DNA from: Streptococcus pseudopneumoniae
Lineage (GTDB): Bacteria > Bacillota > Bacilli > Lactobacillales > Streptococcaceae
DNA length: 64,000 nt
Assembly (NCBI RefSeq): GCF_001074155.1
Contig: NZ_JUUZ01000004.1
Location: 61,846-125,845 of the forward strand
Reading direction: 5' to 3'
The position numbers were made by a program, and so were the translations under genes. Each line of letters starts with the position of its first letter. Position 1 is the stretch's first letter. Positions 48,089-58,160 of the stretch are shown here, piece by piece. The notes under the pieces are model-generated. The model searched no databases. It was given only the letters and a program-made list of their open reading frames with translations, and was not told the DNA's origin.

Positions 48089-48208
48089 GCAAAAATTGTA
48101 TAAAAGTGTATCAGCCGATTTTTAAAGAGTCTTTTCTATACTAAAAATAACTAAGTTAAGCTAATCATGTCGAGATTTCTAATAAGATGTAGCCTTTCCT
48201 ATTGCAGA

Positions 48209-48237
48209 TTGAAAAAAGCCCCTCTTTCTGCTATAAT
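48209..48237 (+). promoter_or_regulatory. lysC promoter
   Basis: TTGAAA (48209-48214), a 17-base spacer and TATAAT (48232-48237), 29 bases before the aspartokinase ATG. No lysine riboswitch is visible. Confidence 0.8.
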
Positions 48238-48266
48238 CGTATAAAATACTTACTTTAGGAGTTTTT

Positions 48267-49631
48267 ATGAAGGTTGTAAAATTTGGAGGAAGTTCACTCG
48301 CCTCTGCAAGCCAATTGAAAAAGGTTTTAAACATTGTAAAAAGTGACCCTGAACGTCGTTTTGTAGTTGTATCTGCACCAGGAAAGCGCGATGCTAAAGA
48401 TACCAAGGTTACAGATGCTTTGATTAAATATTATCGTGATTATGTAGCAGGAAATGATATCAGTGCTAGTCAAAATTGGATTATCGATCGTTACGCTACA
48501 ATGGTTAGCGAACTAGGGCTTAAACCAGCTGTTTTAGAACGAATCTCTAAAAGCATCCGAACTCTCGCTACCCTTCCAATTGAAAACAATGAATTTCTTT
48601 ACGATACCTTCCTTGCTGCAGGGGAAAATAACAACGCTAAACTCATTGCAGCTTACTTTAACCAAAATGGATTAGAAGCTCGCTATGTTCATCCGCGAGA
48701 AGCTGGTATTGTTGTAACAAGCGAACCTGGAAATGCTCGTATCATTCCTTCAAGTTATGATAAAATCGAAGAGCTCAATAATGGAACGGAAGTTCTGGTT
48801 ATTCCGGGATTCTTCGGTGTGACCAAAGAGAATCAAATCTGTACCTTCTCTCGTGGTGGATCAGATATTACTGGTTCAATTATCGCAGCTGGAGTTAAAG
48901 CTGACCTTTATGAAAACTTTACTGATGTTGACGGAATTTTTGCTGCACACCCTGGTATCATTCACAAGCCACACTCAATCCCTGAATTGACTTACCGTGA
49001 AATGCGAGAATTGGCCTATGCAGGTTTCTCTGTACTACATGACGAAGCACTCCTTCCAGCCTACCGCGGAAAAATCCCTCTTGTTATCAAAAATACCAAT
49101 AATCCTGACCATCCAGGTACTCGCATCGTTCTGAAACACAGCAGTGATGAATTCCCAGTAGTGGGGATTGCTGGTGATTCTGGTTTTGTCAGCATCAATA
49201 TGTCTAAGTACCTCATGAACCGCGAAGTTGGTTTTGGTCGTAAAGTACTTCAAATTCTAGAAGACCTGAATATTGGTTGGGAACATATGCCAACTGGTAT
49301 CGATGACCTATCTATCATTTTGCGTTCACGAGAATTAACTCCTATTAAAGAAGAAGAAATCCTTCGTCAATTAGTTCAAAAAGCAGAGGTCGACCACGCT
49401 GAAATCGAACATGACCTGTCTATCATAATGATTGTTGGCGAAAAAATGAAACGCCATATCGGGGTAACTGCTACAGCCACTCGTGCCTTATCTGAAAACA
49501 ATATCAACATTCAAATGATGTCACAAGGTTCTAGTGAAGTTTCTATCATGTTCGTTGTCCACAAAGACCAAGAAAAAGCGGCTCTTAAGGCTCTCTACCA
49601 AGCATTTTTCGGTGAAAGTAAGGAAGACTAA
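48267..49631 (+). CDS. lysC: Aspartate kinase
   Basis: This 454-residue aspartokinase makes aspartyl phosphate for lysine, threonine, methionine and diaminopimelate synthesis. It has N-terminal KFGGSSLAS (4-12), FSRGGSDITGS in the kinase domain, and two C-terminal ACT domains (VGIAGDSGFVSINMSKYLMNREVG and IGVTATATRALSENNINIQMMSQG). The RBS TTAGGAG lies before the ATG. Which isoenzyme it is cannot be read from the sequence alone, so the symbol is tentative. Confidence 0.92.
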   Translation: MKVVKFGGSSLASASQLKKVLNIVKSDPERRFVVVSAPGKRDAKDTKVTDALIKYYRDYVAGNDISASQNWIIDRYATMVSELGLKPAVLERISKSIRTLATLPIENNEFLYDTFLAAGENNNAKLIAAYFNQNGLEARYVHPREAGIVVTSEPGNARIIPSSYDKIEELNNGTEVLVIPGFFGVTKENQICTFSRGGSDITGSIIAAGVKADLYENFTDVDGIFAAHPGIIHKPHSIPELTYREMRELAYAGFSVLHDEALLPAYRGKIPLVIKNTNNPDHPGTRIVLKHSSDEFPVVGIAGDSGFVSINMSKYLMNREVGFGRKVLQILEDLNIGWEHMPTGIDDLSIILRSRELTPIKEEEILRQLVQKAEVDHAEIEHDLSIIMIVGEKMKRHIGVTATATRALSENNINIQMMSQGSSEVSIMFVVHKDQEKAALKALYQAFFGESKED

Positions 49632-49633
49632 AC

Positions 49634-50005
49634 ATGGCACAATCTCTCAATAAAGTCGTTGACTTACAAACTACTGGAACTTCTTACCTCTCTATACAAG
49701 GAAAAGTTGGAAAATTTCTGGTAGGAGACCAAGCCTTGGAGTTTTACTCGGATCGCAATATTGAGGATTATATTCAAATCCCATGGTCTAGCGTTAATCA
49801 AATCGGAGCCAATGTTTCAGGCCGTAAAGTTAGTCGTCATTTTGAAGTTTTTACAGACCAAGGAAAATTCCTCTTTGCCTCAAAAGACTCTGGAAAAATC
49901 CTTAAAATTGCTCGTAAAAAGCTAGGCAATGACAAGGTTGTTAAGCTACCTACCTTACTCCAAATCATTGGACGTAAAATCAAAAATCTATTTGCAAAAA
50001 AATAG
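49634..50005 (+). CDS. DUF956 family protein (ManO-like)
   Basis: This 123-residue cytoplasmic protein of mostly beta pattern has a basic C-terminus (IIGRKIKNLFAKK). It matches the DUF956 layout (SYLSIQGKVGKFLVGDQALEFYSDRNIEDYIQIPWSSV). DUF956 proteins such as ManO usually lie at the end of mannose PTS operons, but here the gene follows aspartokinase by 2 bases. The mannose-family PTS at 54-56.7 kb is not adjacent. Function unknown. Confidence 0.8.
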   Translation: MAQSLNKVVDLQTTGTSYLSIQGKVGKFLVGDQALEFYSDRNIEDYIQIPWSSVNQIGANVSGRKVSRHFEVFTDQGKFLFASKDSGKILKIARKKLGNDKVVKLPTLLQIIGRKIKNLFAKK

Positions 50006-50020
50006 AAAGTTTAGTATAAT
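49992..50020 (+). promoter_or_regulatory. serS promoter
   Basis: TTGCAA (49992-49997), a 17-base spacer and TATAAT (50015-50020). The -35 lies inside the end of the DUF956 gene. Confidence 0.8.
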
Positions 50021-50026
50021 CATAGA

Positions 50027-50206
50027 AACGGATAAGTAAGTTACGTTTGTCTTTCAGAAAGTCTGCGGTTGCTGTGAGCAGATAGAAAACTTAATTGAAA
50101 TTCTACCGTTGTTGCAAACTAAATACATAATCAAGTGCACACCTGTGAAGTTGGATGGAACCGTGGCTCTGCCACTCCAACGCTTTGTCAGGTGTGCTTT
50201 TTTCAT
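50027..50206 (+). ncRNA. Serine T-box leader of serS
   Basis: The leader contains the T-box signature in the form TGGAACCGTGG (50156-50166). It lies inside the long stem GCACACCTG (50137-50145) / CAGGTGTGC (50189-50197), which is followed by TTTTTT, the terminator. An upstream Stem I-like region (CTGCGGTTGCTGTGAGCAG) precedes it. Uncharged tRNA-Ser would stabilise the antiterminator and allow serS transcription. The specifier codon could not be assigned with certainty. Confidence 0.92.
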
Positions 50207-50218
50207 AAAGGAGTTTAT

Positions 50219-51493
50219 ATGCTAGATATCAAACGTATTCGTACAGACTTTGATGCTGTCGCAGAAAAATTGGCTACACGTGGTGTAGATACTGCTATCT
50301 TGAACGAGATGAAAGAAATCGATGCTAAACGTCGTGACATCTTGGTTAAGGTTGAAACCCTCAAGGCAGAGCGTAACACGGTTTCTGCTGAAATTGCTCA
50401 AGCTAAGCGCAACAAGGAAAATGCAGATGACGAGATTGCTGCTATGCAAACCCTATCTGCTGAGGTCAAAGCTCTGGATGCAGAATTGGCAGAGATTGAT
50501 GCTAAATTAACAGAATTTACTACAACTCTTCCAAATATCCCAGCTGATAGTGTTCCTATCGGCGCTGACGAAGATGATAACGTAGAAGTTCGCCGTTGGG
50601 GAACTCCTCGCGAGTTTGGTTTCGAACCAAAAGCTCACTGGGATCTAGGTGAAGGTCTTGGCATTCTCGACTGGGAACGTGGCGGAAAAGTCACTGGAGC
50701 TCGCTTCCTCTTCTATAAAGGACTTGGAGCTCGTTTGGAACGTGCTATCTACAACTTTATGTTGGATGAGCACGGAAAAGAAGGTTACACTGAAGTTATC
50801 ACACCTTACATGGTCAACCATGATTCTATGTTCGGTACTGGTCAATATCCAAAATTCAAAGAAGATACCTTTGAATTGAAAGATACGAACTATGTCCTCA
50901 TTCCTACAGCTGAAGTTCCTTTGACGAACTACTATCGTGATGAAATTCTTGATGGAAAAGACTTGCCAATCTACTTTACCGCTATGAGTCCATCTTTCCG
51001 TTCTGAAGCTGGTTCAGCTGGTCGCGATACTCGCGGTTTGATTCGTTTGCACCAATTCCACAAGGTTGAAATGGTGAAATTTACCAAACCAGAAGAATCA
51101 TACGAAGAATTGGAAAAAATGACAGCCAACGCTGAAAACATCCTTCAAAAACTCAATCTCCCATACCGTGTGGTAGCTCTTTCTACAGGAGATATGGGAT
51201 TCTCAGCAGCAAAAACTTACGACTTGGAAGTATGGATCCCTGCGCAAAATACTTATCGTGAAATCTCAAGCTGTTCAAATACAGAAGATTTCCAAGCGCG
51301 TCGTGCCCAAATCCGTTACCGTGATGAAGCAGATGGTAAAGTGAAACTCCTTCACACTTTGAATGGTTCTGGACTTGCTGTTGGACGTACCGTTGCTGCA
51401 ATTCTGGAAAACTATCAAAATGAAGATGGTTCTGTCACTATTCCAGAAGTCCTTCGTCCATACATGGGTGGTGTTGAAGTCATCAAACCATAA
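50219..51493 (+). CDS. serS: Seryl-tRNA synthetase
   Basis: This 424-residue class II synthetase has an N-terminal coiled-coil arm (about 25-105, many Ala/Glu/Lys). Motif 2 ([21 protein letters not shown]) and motif 3 ([18 protein letters not shown]) follow. ATG 50219 has AAAGGAG upstream. Upstream in-frame codons lie in the T-box terminator. Confidence 0.98.
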   Translation: MLDIKRIRTDFDAVAEKLATRGVDTAILNEMKEIDAKRRDILVKVETLKAERNTVSAEIAQAKRNKENADDEIAAMQTLSAEVKALDAELAEIDAKLTEFTTTLPNIPADSVPIGADEDDNVEVRRWGTPREFGFEPKAHWDLGEGLGILDWERGGKVTGARFLFYKGLGARLERAIYNFMLDEHGKEGYTEVITPYMVNHDSMFGTGQYPKFKEDTFELKDTNYVLIPTAEVPLTNYYRDEILDGKDLPIYFTAMSPSFRSEAGSAGRDTRGLIRLHQFHKVEMVKFTKPEESYEELEKMTANAENILQKLNLPYRVVALSTGDMGFSAAKTYDLEVWIPAQNTYREISSCSNTEDFQARRAQIRYRDEADGKVKLLHTLNGSGLAVGRTVAAILENYQNEDGSVTIPEVLRPYMGGVEVIKP

Positions 51494-51498
51494 TTCAA

Positions 51499-51527
51499 AA
51501 AAAGAGGAAGCTATGCTTCCTCTTTTT
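51499..51527 (+). terminator. serS terminator
   Basis: A 13-base stem (AAAAAGAGGAAGC / GCTTCCTCTTTTT) with a TAT loop directly after the stop codon. Confidence 0.9.
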
Positions 51528-51543
51528 AATTTACAAGAAAGAA

Positions 51544-51573
51544 AACAGGTAGAAACCTTTATTTCCACCTGTT
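51544..51573 (-). terminator. groESL terminator
   Basis: A 12-base stem with one mismatch (AACAGGT-GAAA / TTTC-ACCTGTT on the minus strand) followed by TTTTC, 14 bases after the groEL stop. Confidence 0.75.
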
Positions 51574-51586
51574 ATTTTTATATTCT

Positions 51587-53218
<1,632 letters not shown>

Positions 53219-53221
53219 CTA

Positions 53222-53506
53222 TTATTCTTCAACGATTGCTAAAATATTAGCTTCACCCACGATGATATATTTTTCATCACCATCTTTGACATCAATACCT
53301 ACATGAGCTTCAACTAAAACTTGATCTCCAACTTTTACACTTGGAGCAACAAGTTCACCACTCAAGGTGCGAACACCTTGTCCAATAGCTACTACTTTAG
53401 CTGTTTTTGTTTTTTCTTGGGCTGATCCTGCAAGGACAAAGCCACCAACTGTTTGTTCTTTTTCTTCAATTTTCAAGACCACGCGGTCTCCTAATGGTTT
53501 CAACAT
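53222..53506 (-). CDS. groES: Co-chaperonin GroES (10 kDa)
   Basis: This 94-residue GroES starts [22 protein letters not shown] and has the mobile loop around [16 protein letters not shown]. It caps GroEL during folding. It is the first gene of groESL and lies just downstream of the CIRCE element. Confidence 0.98.
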   Translation of the reverse strand: MLKPLGDRVVLKIEEKEQTVGGFVLAGSAQEKTKTAKVVAIGQGVRTLSGELVAPSVKVGDQVLVEAHVGIDVKDGDEKYIIVGEANILAIVEE

Positions 53507-53535
53507 CTGCTTTCCTCCATAAGATAATCATATTA

Positions 53536-53562
53536 TTAGCACTCTTTGTATACGAGTGCTAA
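53536..53562 (-). promoter_or_regulatory. CIRCE element (HrcA operator) of groESL
   Basis: TTAGCACTC-N9-GAGTGCTAA is a perfect CIRCE inverted repeat, located between the promoter and the groES start. Confidence 0.97.
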
Positions 53563-53573
53563 ACCATAGTTCT

Positions 53574-53601
53574 ATTGTATCACTTAGTCAGAAATAGTCA
53601 A
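53574..53601 (-). promoter_or_regulatory. groESL promoter
   Basis: The minus strand has TTGACT (53596-53601), a 16-base spacer and TGATACAAT (hexamer 53574-53579), an extended -10. Confidence 0.8.
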
Positions 53602-53602
53602 G
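53586..53602 (+). promoter_or_regulatory. CtsR-like heptad pair at the groESL -35
   Basis: The plus strand reads AGTCAGA-AAT-AGTCAAG, two mismatches from the paired CtsR heptad. It covers the -35 hexamer, so groESL may be under both HrcA and CtsR, as reported for some streptococci. Confidence 0.6.
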
Positions 53603-53607
53603 AAAAA

Positions 53608-53633
53608 AACACCTCAAAAATGAAAGAGATGTT
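53608..53633 (-). terminator. Terminator of the PTS operon
   Basis: The minus strand folds as AACATCTC...GAGGTGTT (one mismatch) followed by a T-run, 10 bases after the last gene of the PTS operon. Confidence 0.7.
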
Positions 53634-53642
53634 CCTTTAATA

Positions 53643-53936
53643 TTAATTGAGAATCGTCAACTTTTGATTGAAATCATCGATAACCTTTTGGAGATTGATC
53701 CGCCCGCGGTAGATACCATATCCAAAAACCACCATTCCTAATATTCCAATCAAGGCAAGTAAAATTCCGAAAATTAAGAGTGGGAGGAAGGTTTTATGAA
53801 AAAGATAAATCAATACCACACCAATACTAGCAGTGATAAAGAGCAAACTGAACCAACGACCCAAATTTTCAAGCATGTGGCGTTGATACTTAATTTCTGT
53901 TTCATATCCATTAACAAGTTCTTGTTTTGTAACCAT
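53643..53936 (-). CDS. Small membrane protein (two TM helices) at the end of the PTS operon
   Basis: This 97-residue protein has two hydrophobic helices (about 28-45 and 50-74) flanked by charged ends and an amphipathic C-terminal helix. It resembles DUF202-type small membrane proteins. AGGAGG lies before ATG 53936. It is about 100 bases after the EIID gene and before the operon terminator, so it is probably the counterpart of LevX-type accessory genes. Function unknown. Confidence 0.72.
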   Translation of the reverse strand: MVTKQELVNGYETEIKYQRHMLENLGRWFSLLFITASIGVVLIYLFHKTFLPLLIFGILLALIGILGMVVFGYGIYRGRINLQKVIDDFNQKLTILN

Positions 53937-54037
53937 GAAAATCCTCCTGATAAAAATTGAGAATGAAGTGTAAGAGAAGGAGATTAGTCTACTTCATTCT
54001 CAAAATTTTTACTAGTAAATATTGGGTTCTCTTGACC

Positions 54038-54874
54038 TTAGTAATTAAGATGTGGGTCAAAGATACCTAGAGCAACACCAATTAAGGCAACAACAACTAG
54101 AATTAACATGACTTTGTTTGGTGAAACTTTTTTCTTAGACATCAACCACCAGCAAATAGTGATGAAGGTTGCTGTCAAGAGACCTGGATAAACACCATCA
54201 ATCTTTTCTTGAATTTTAAGGAAGGCTTCTCCGTTAGCATTTTTGAATTCGAGTGCTGTTGTAACAGAGACCCAAGTCGCTGCTACAGCACCAATAACCA
54301 TACCACCGACAACGCTGATTGCTTTACGAAGAGCTTGTCCTTTTGGTCCTACTAGGAATTCAACGGCTTTATCCCCTAATTGATATCCTTTGAAGAAGGC
54401 AAAGCGCATACCAAAGTAGACTAGGAAGTTCCATACGACGATGTAGAAGATAGCACCAGCGACGTTACCACCTTTAGAAAGACCAAGTGCAATCCCCAAA
54501 AGAACTGGAATCAAGGTACCAACGATCAAAGAGTCACCAATACCAGCGATTGGTCCCATCAAACCGGCACGCATCCCATTGATGGTTTCACCATCTACTG
54601 CATCTCCATTTGCACGTGCTTCTTCCAAACCAGCTGTAATCCCTACAACAAGAGATCCAAGTTGCGGTTCAGTATTGAAGAAAGCAGTATAGGTTTGCAT
54701 AGCATCTTTTTGTTCTTCTTTTGTATCATACATTTCTTCTACGATTGGAAGCATAGAAGTCAAGTACCCAAAGGTTTGCATGTGTTCTTGAGAGAAACAA
54801 GTCAAATGACCATAATACCAATGATGAAATGCTTTTGCTAATGTTTTCTTTGAAATTTTCTTTCTATCAGCCAT
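54038..54874 (-). CDS. PTS mannose/fructose/sorbose family EIID component
   Basis: This 278-residue membrane subunit has the family N-terminus (KAFHHWYYGHLTCFSQEHMQTFGYLTSMLP), the central GLMGPIAGIGDSLIVGTLIPVLLGIALGLS and a C-terminal hydrophobic anchor. With EIIC it forms the sugar channel. ATG 54874 was chosen because GAGGAGG lies upstream. An in-frame ATG at 54895 lies inside the EIIC gene. Confidence 0.94.
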   Translation of the reverse strand: MADRKKISKKTLAKAFHHWYYGHLTCFSQEHMQTFGYLTSMLPIVEEMYDTKEEQKDAMQTYTAFFNTEPQLGSLVVGITAGLEEARANGDAVDGETINGMRAGLMGPIAGIGDSLIVGTLIPVLLGIALGLSKGGNVAGAIFYIVVWNFLVYFGMRFAFFKGYQLGDKAVEFLVGPKGQALRKAISVVGGMVIGAVAATWVSVTTALEFKNANGEAFLKIQEKIDGVYPGLLTATFITICWWLMSKKKVSPNKVMLILVVVALIGVALGIFDPHLNY

Positions 54875-54875
54875 T

Positions 54876-55718
54876 TTAAATATCCTCCTCATCATCGTCT
54901 ACGTAAACAACCCCAGCTGGAACAGCTTTCATAGATTTGATTACTTCAAGTTCATAGTAGATTACTGCAAAGATCAATGAAACAACCGCACTCGCTACCA
55001 AGTTCAAGCCGAGAGATTTAGCCAAGGTAAATCCAACAAAGAATGGAATGAAGTCAGTTGCTTTTGTAACAATTTGTTTCAACAAGATAGCAATACCGAC
55101 ACATGGGAGAAGAGCTCCGACTGTAAAGAGAGCTTTCATCCAGAAACCATCCATAGGAAGGTAAAGTTTCATCAAATCAACCATGTTTTCACCATATTTA
55201 GTGATAATCATAGTTGGAAGGAAAGAGAAGAGGAAGTGAGAGATCCATGGGTAAACCCAGTCAACTGCGTAGAGTTTTTTGAAATTTCCTTCTTCAACGG
55301 CTTTCCAACCAATGTGTTGCCAAAGCAAGTTCATGGTAGCTGTTCCGTAGAAAAGAACAGTACCGATTGTCCCAACGGCCGCACCGATTGGGGCTGCAGC
55401 TGCTGCAATTCCAGCTTCATCTGTGATGTTATTTGCATGCACAAACAAGATAGCAAGAGGAACACCGATATAAGAGATGGCACGAACATCGGCAGATACG
55501 GTTCCACCAGGTGTTACCAAGGCGATATAAACGACTTGAAGGGCAACCCCGACCATAATACCGGTTGTCACATCTCCAAGAATTAAACCTGAAATCAACC
55601 CACCGATCAAGGGACGACCGAGTGTATAGTTCCCGATACTGGAACCTCCCATACCAGGCATTGAAGACAAGCTGGCGAAAACAGCAAGCAAGATTGCTTG
55701 AATCCATGAAATTGTCAT
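54876..55718 (-). CDS. PTS mannose/fructose/sorbose family EIIC component
   Basis: This 280-residue membrane protein of the EII-Sor family has many hydrophobic helices and conserved segments GRPLIGGLISGLILGDVTTGIMVGVALQ and a C-terminal acidic tail (DDDEEDI). It forms the translocation path with EIID. AAGGAG lies before ATG 55718. The family corresponds to LevF/ManY type. The exact sugar is not readable from the sequence. Confidence 0.94.
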   Translation of the reverse strand: MTISWIQAILLAVFASLSSMPGMGGSSIGNYTLGRPLIGGLISGLILGDVTTGIMVGVALQVVYIALVTPGGTVSADVRAISYIGVPLAILFVHANNITDEAGIAAAAAPIGAAVGTIGTVLFYGTATMNLLWQHIGWKAVEEGNFKKLYAVDWVYPWISHFLFSFLPTMIITKYGENMVDLMKLYLPMDGFWMKALFTVGALLPCVGIAILLKQIVTKATDFIPFFVGFTLAKSLGLNLVASAVVSLIFAVIYYELEVIKSMKAVPAGVVYVDDDEEDI

Positions 55719-55775
55719 AACAAACGCTCCTTTTTGTTTGTAAATTTATTTACCTAACTAATAAAACTGTTAGGT

Positions 55776-56270
55776 TTAAAAACCAAATTTAGATTTGAAA
55801 TCGTCCCAATAACCAATTGAGACATCCGGCAGCAATTGGAATTTAACCTTGTAACCTGCTTCCTGGATAGCCTGAAAGGCTTCTGCTTCTTCCTGTGTGA
55901 TAGATTGGTTATTACCCAATTTCACTGCACCAGGTCGATCATTTGCAGGGCCAACGATGATTTCTTTAACATCTCCTGGGACAAAACCTTGATCCACCAA
56001 AATTTCCTTCATATCGATTGGGTTTTTGGTAATCAAGAAGTAACGACTATCTGATTCCGTTACTTTTGCTGATTTTTCTTTAAAGGCTTCTTTTGTCCAT
56101 ACAAAGGTTTTCTTGTCTGATGCACCCTTGTATGCCTGGATTAAAACCTTGTTTGACGCTGCTGCATCGTTTACGGCAATCAAACCATCACATGGTTTTT
56201 CTTTTGCCCAGCGTGTGACTGTTTGACCGTGAATCATGCGGTCATCAATCCGTACAAATGTTACTACCAT
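55776..56270 (-). CDS. PTS mannose/fructose/sorbose family EIIB component
   Basis: This 164-residue cytoplasmic protein has the phosphorylated histidine H14 in RIDDRMIHGQTVTRW, the hallmark of the mannose-family IIB. It receives phosphate from EIIA and passes it to the sugar. GGGAGG lies before ATG 56270. The gene is separate from EIIA (not fused as in ManL), as in levDE. Confidence 0.95.
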   Translation of the reverse strand: MVVTFVRIDDRMIHGQTVTRWAKEKPCDGLIAVNDAAASNKVLIQAYKGASDKKTFVWTKEAFKEKSAKVTESDSRYFLITKNPIDMKEILVDQGFVPGDVKEIIVGPANDRPGAVKLGNNQSITQEEAEAFQAIQEAGYKVKFQLLPDVSIGYWDDFKSKFGF

Positions 56271-56284
56271 AAGGTACCTCCCTA

Positions 56285-56722
56285 TTAAATATCGTCATCA
56301 TCTTCTTCAGCACTAGTGGCTGAAACTTCAAAAGGCTGTAGTGCAGATCGTGCTTCTGATAAGATGGTGGCTGACAAATCGTCTCCATCCAACACATCCT
56401 TCATCACTACTGCTGTTAAAGCCATGGTAAGATTCATTCCACCAAGGATCAAAGCTTCATCTAGCTTCCCAACTTCTTCTAGGACAGTTGCTGCTGTGGT
56501 TAGTGGACTACCGCCTACAATATCTGCCAAGACCAGTACAGAATCATCTGCTGTCAATTCTGAAATGCTTTCTCTAAAATCAACTGCAAAATCATCGACC
56601 GACTTTCCTTCTTTGAGTCCAACTGCAATGACCTGGTTCATCTTATCACCAGCAAACATAGCTAGTGATGTTTTTAGGCCTTCTGCCAATCCTCCATGAC
56701 TGACTAAAATGAGGTATTTCAT
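56285..56722 (-). CDS. PTS mannose/fructose family EIIA component
   Basis: This 145-residue EIIA-Man domain has active-site His9 in LILVSHGGLAEGLKTS and the VLADIVGGSPLTTAA loop. The Asp/Glu-rich C-terminus (SAEEDDDDI) is unusual and matches the acidic EIIC tail in character. It is the first gene of the PTS operon, downstream of a regulated promoter (56757-56785). AAAGGAGG lies before ATG 56722. Confidence 0.94.
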   Translation of the reverse strand: MKYLILVSHGGLAEGLKTSLAMFAGDKMNQVIAVGLKEGKSVDDFAVDFRESISELTADDSVLVLADIVGGSPLTTAATVLEEVGKLDEALILGGMNLTMALTAVVMKDVLDGDDLSATILSEARSALQPFEVSATSAEEDDDDI

Positions 56723-56756
56723 TTTGCTACGCCTCCTTTATTTGACTCTATTGTAG

Positions 56757-56785
56757 ATTATTTGAAAGCGTTTTTACATTGTCAA
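56757..56785 (-). promoter_or_regulatory. PTS operon promoter
   Basis: The minus strand has a perfect TTGACA (56780-56785), a 17-base spacer and AATAAT (56757-56762). Its spacer holds a cre-like site, and its -35 overlaps a large inverted repeat. Confidence 0.7.
56763..56776 (+). promoter_or_regulatory. Candidate cre (CcpA) site in the PTS promoter spacer
   Basis: The plus strand reads TGAAAGCGTTTTTA, 13 of 14 positions of the cre consensus TGWAARCGYTWNCW. It fills almost exactly the space between -35 and -10, so CcpA binding would block polymerase. Confidence 0.7.
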
Positions 56786-56810
56786 ATGTCACATTATAAA
56801 CATGACATTT
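56784..56810. promoter_or_regulatory. Large inverted repeat upstream of the PTS promoter (likely response-regulator site)
   Basis: AAATGTCA-N11-TGACATTT is a perfect interrupted palindrome that touches the -35 hexamer. The position suits an activator such as the LuxR-type regulator encoded upstream in this cluster. Confidence 0.6.
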
Positions 56811-56814
56811 AGCA

Positions 56815-56851
56815 ATAAAAAAATGACATCTGTCACTTGACACGATGTCAT
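56815..56851 (-). terminator. Terminator of the sensing genes
   Basis: The stem ATGACATC / GATGTCAT with a 13-base loop (itself containing TGTCA-CT-TGACA) is followed by TTTTTTTATT in the minus direction, directly after the binding-protein gene. Confidence 0.8.
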
Positions 56852-56861
56852 CTTTTTTTCT

Positions 56862-58160
56862 TTAAAATCCTACCTGGAGACTACTTTCAATCTCCCTTTG
56901 AATTTGCGGCAGGCGGTTCTCAACATCTTGATTGCGCAAGGCATTGCCAATCAAGTAGTCCAGTTTTTCTAACACTTCTTTCGAGACATTCTTGGGACTA
57001 CTTTCTACAGCTTGTTCCATGATTCGGTTCAAGGTCTGATTGGTTAAGGAATCTGCCCCAAAATCATCCACTTGCAGAAGGTCTTTACTAGAACGACTCT
57101 TGACTACATCAGGCATGACAGAAATCCCTTGAGATTCAGCAAAAAGAGTTTGTTGGATTTCTGGATCCTCTGTCAACACTTGCATCAACTCCCAAGCCAA
57201 CTTTGAATGAGGAGTCCGAGCAGACATGGCAAAAGAAGTCGTCGTAACCAAGGTCGCCTTAGTGGTTTTTGACTTAGCAGGCATAGGAATACAGGTCCAG
57301 GTGAAGTTTGAATATTTGGAAACATGATAGGGATAAGGTTTATAAGTCCTATATTGAGCCAAAGTCATGGGGTAAAACGCTACTTTCCCCTGGTCAAAAT
57401 CTTTGGAACTCACCTTATAATTTTTATTTAACTCTTCCAATTTTTGCAGAAAAGTCAAAGATTCTTTGACTTCTGGAGCCGTAAGTTTGAGCATCCCACC
57501 TTGAAAGAGACTACCCCCATTTGCTGCCAAAGCTTCTTTCCAGGTGTATTCTGTACTCCCAAACTGATCCAATTGACCATCTCCATTGGTATCTTTGGTT
57601 AGTTTTTTACAAATTGTATAGAACTCTTCCAAGCTCCAACCTTCTTTGGGAACCTCAATGCCTTCTTTATCCAGCAAATCTTTATTGACACACATCAAAA
57701 TAGGATTACTTTCATATGGCAAGGCATAGGTTTGCCCCTGATAAACACCTGATTCAAATGCAACAGGATAAAAAGCAACTTGGTCTTCTTTATTCATATA
57801 GCCGTTTAACTTTTCTAAAACGCCACGTGCCGCCAATAAGGACAAATCTTTCTCAGAAACCATAAACACATCAGGGGTCTTTCCTGATACAATTTTTTCT
57901 GAGAGCCAGTTTGAATATTCCGACTGCGGAATTCCATTTTCATATTCCACACGGACATTAGGATGGGACTTTTCAAATTTTTGGATCGCAAGATCCAATG
58001 CATGAGAACGTTGACTGGTCGGTACATCCCAACTAGAGCCTGCATAAACTCCTATATGAAGGACGGTCGGTTGCTGTTTCCACCAATAAAAACCAGCACT
58101 CAAAGAGAGCATAAAAAGGAGACAAATCCCTAAACAAAGTTGCTTTCGCTTCAATTTCAT
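56862..58160 (-). CDS. Extracellular family-1 sugar-binding protein of the sensing system (LevT-like)
   Basis: This 432-residue protein has a hydrophobic N-terminal segment (residues 8-26) without a lipobox cysteine, so it is probably membrane-anchored. A family 1 solute-binding domain follows (HALDLAIQKFEKSHPNVRVEYENG, KTPDVFMVSEKDLSLLAARGVLEKLNGYM, ALAANGGSLFQGG). No ABC permease is nearby. It overlaps the response-regulator gene by 4 bases (ATGA), so its role is probably in sensing rather than transport, as with LevT of S. mutans. Ligand unknown. Confidence 0.85.
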   Translation of the reverse strand: MKLKRKQLCLGICLLFMLSLSAGFYWWKQQPTVLHIGVYAGSSWDVPTSQRSHALDLAIQKFEKSHPNVRVEYENGIPQSEYSNWLSEKIVSGKTPDVFMVSEKDLSLLAARGVLEKLNGYMNKEDQVAFYPVAFESGVYQGQTYALPYESNPILMCVNKDLLDKEGIEVPKEGWSLEEFYTICKKLTKDTNGDGQLDQFGSTEYTWKEALAANGGSLFQGGMLKLTAPEVKESLTFLQKLEELNKNYKVSSKDFDQGKVAFYPMTLAQYRTYKPYPYHVSKYSNFTWTCIPMPAKSKTTKATLVTTTSFAMSARTPHSKLAWELMQVLTEDPEIQQTLFAESQGISVMPDVVKSRSSKDLLQVDDFGADSLTNQTLNRIMEQAVESSPKNVSKEVLEKLDYLIGNALRNQDVENRLPQIQREIESSLQVGF

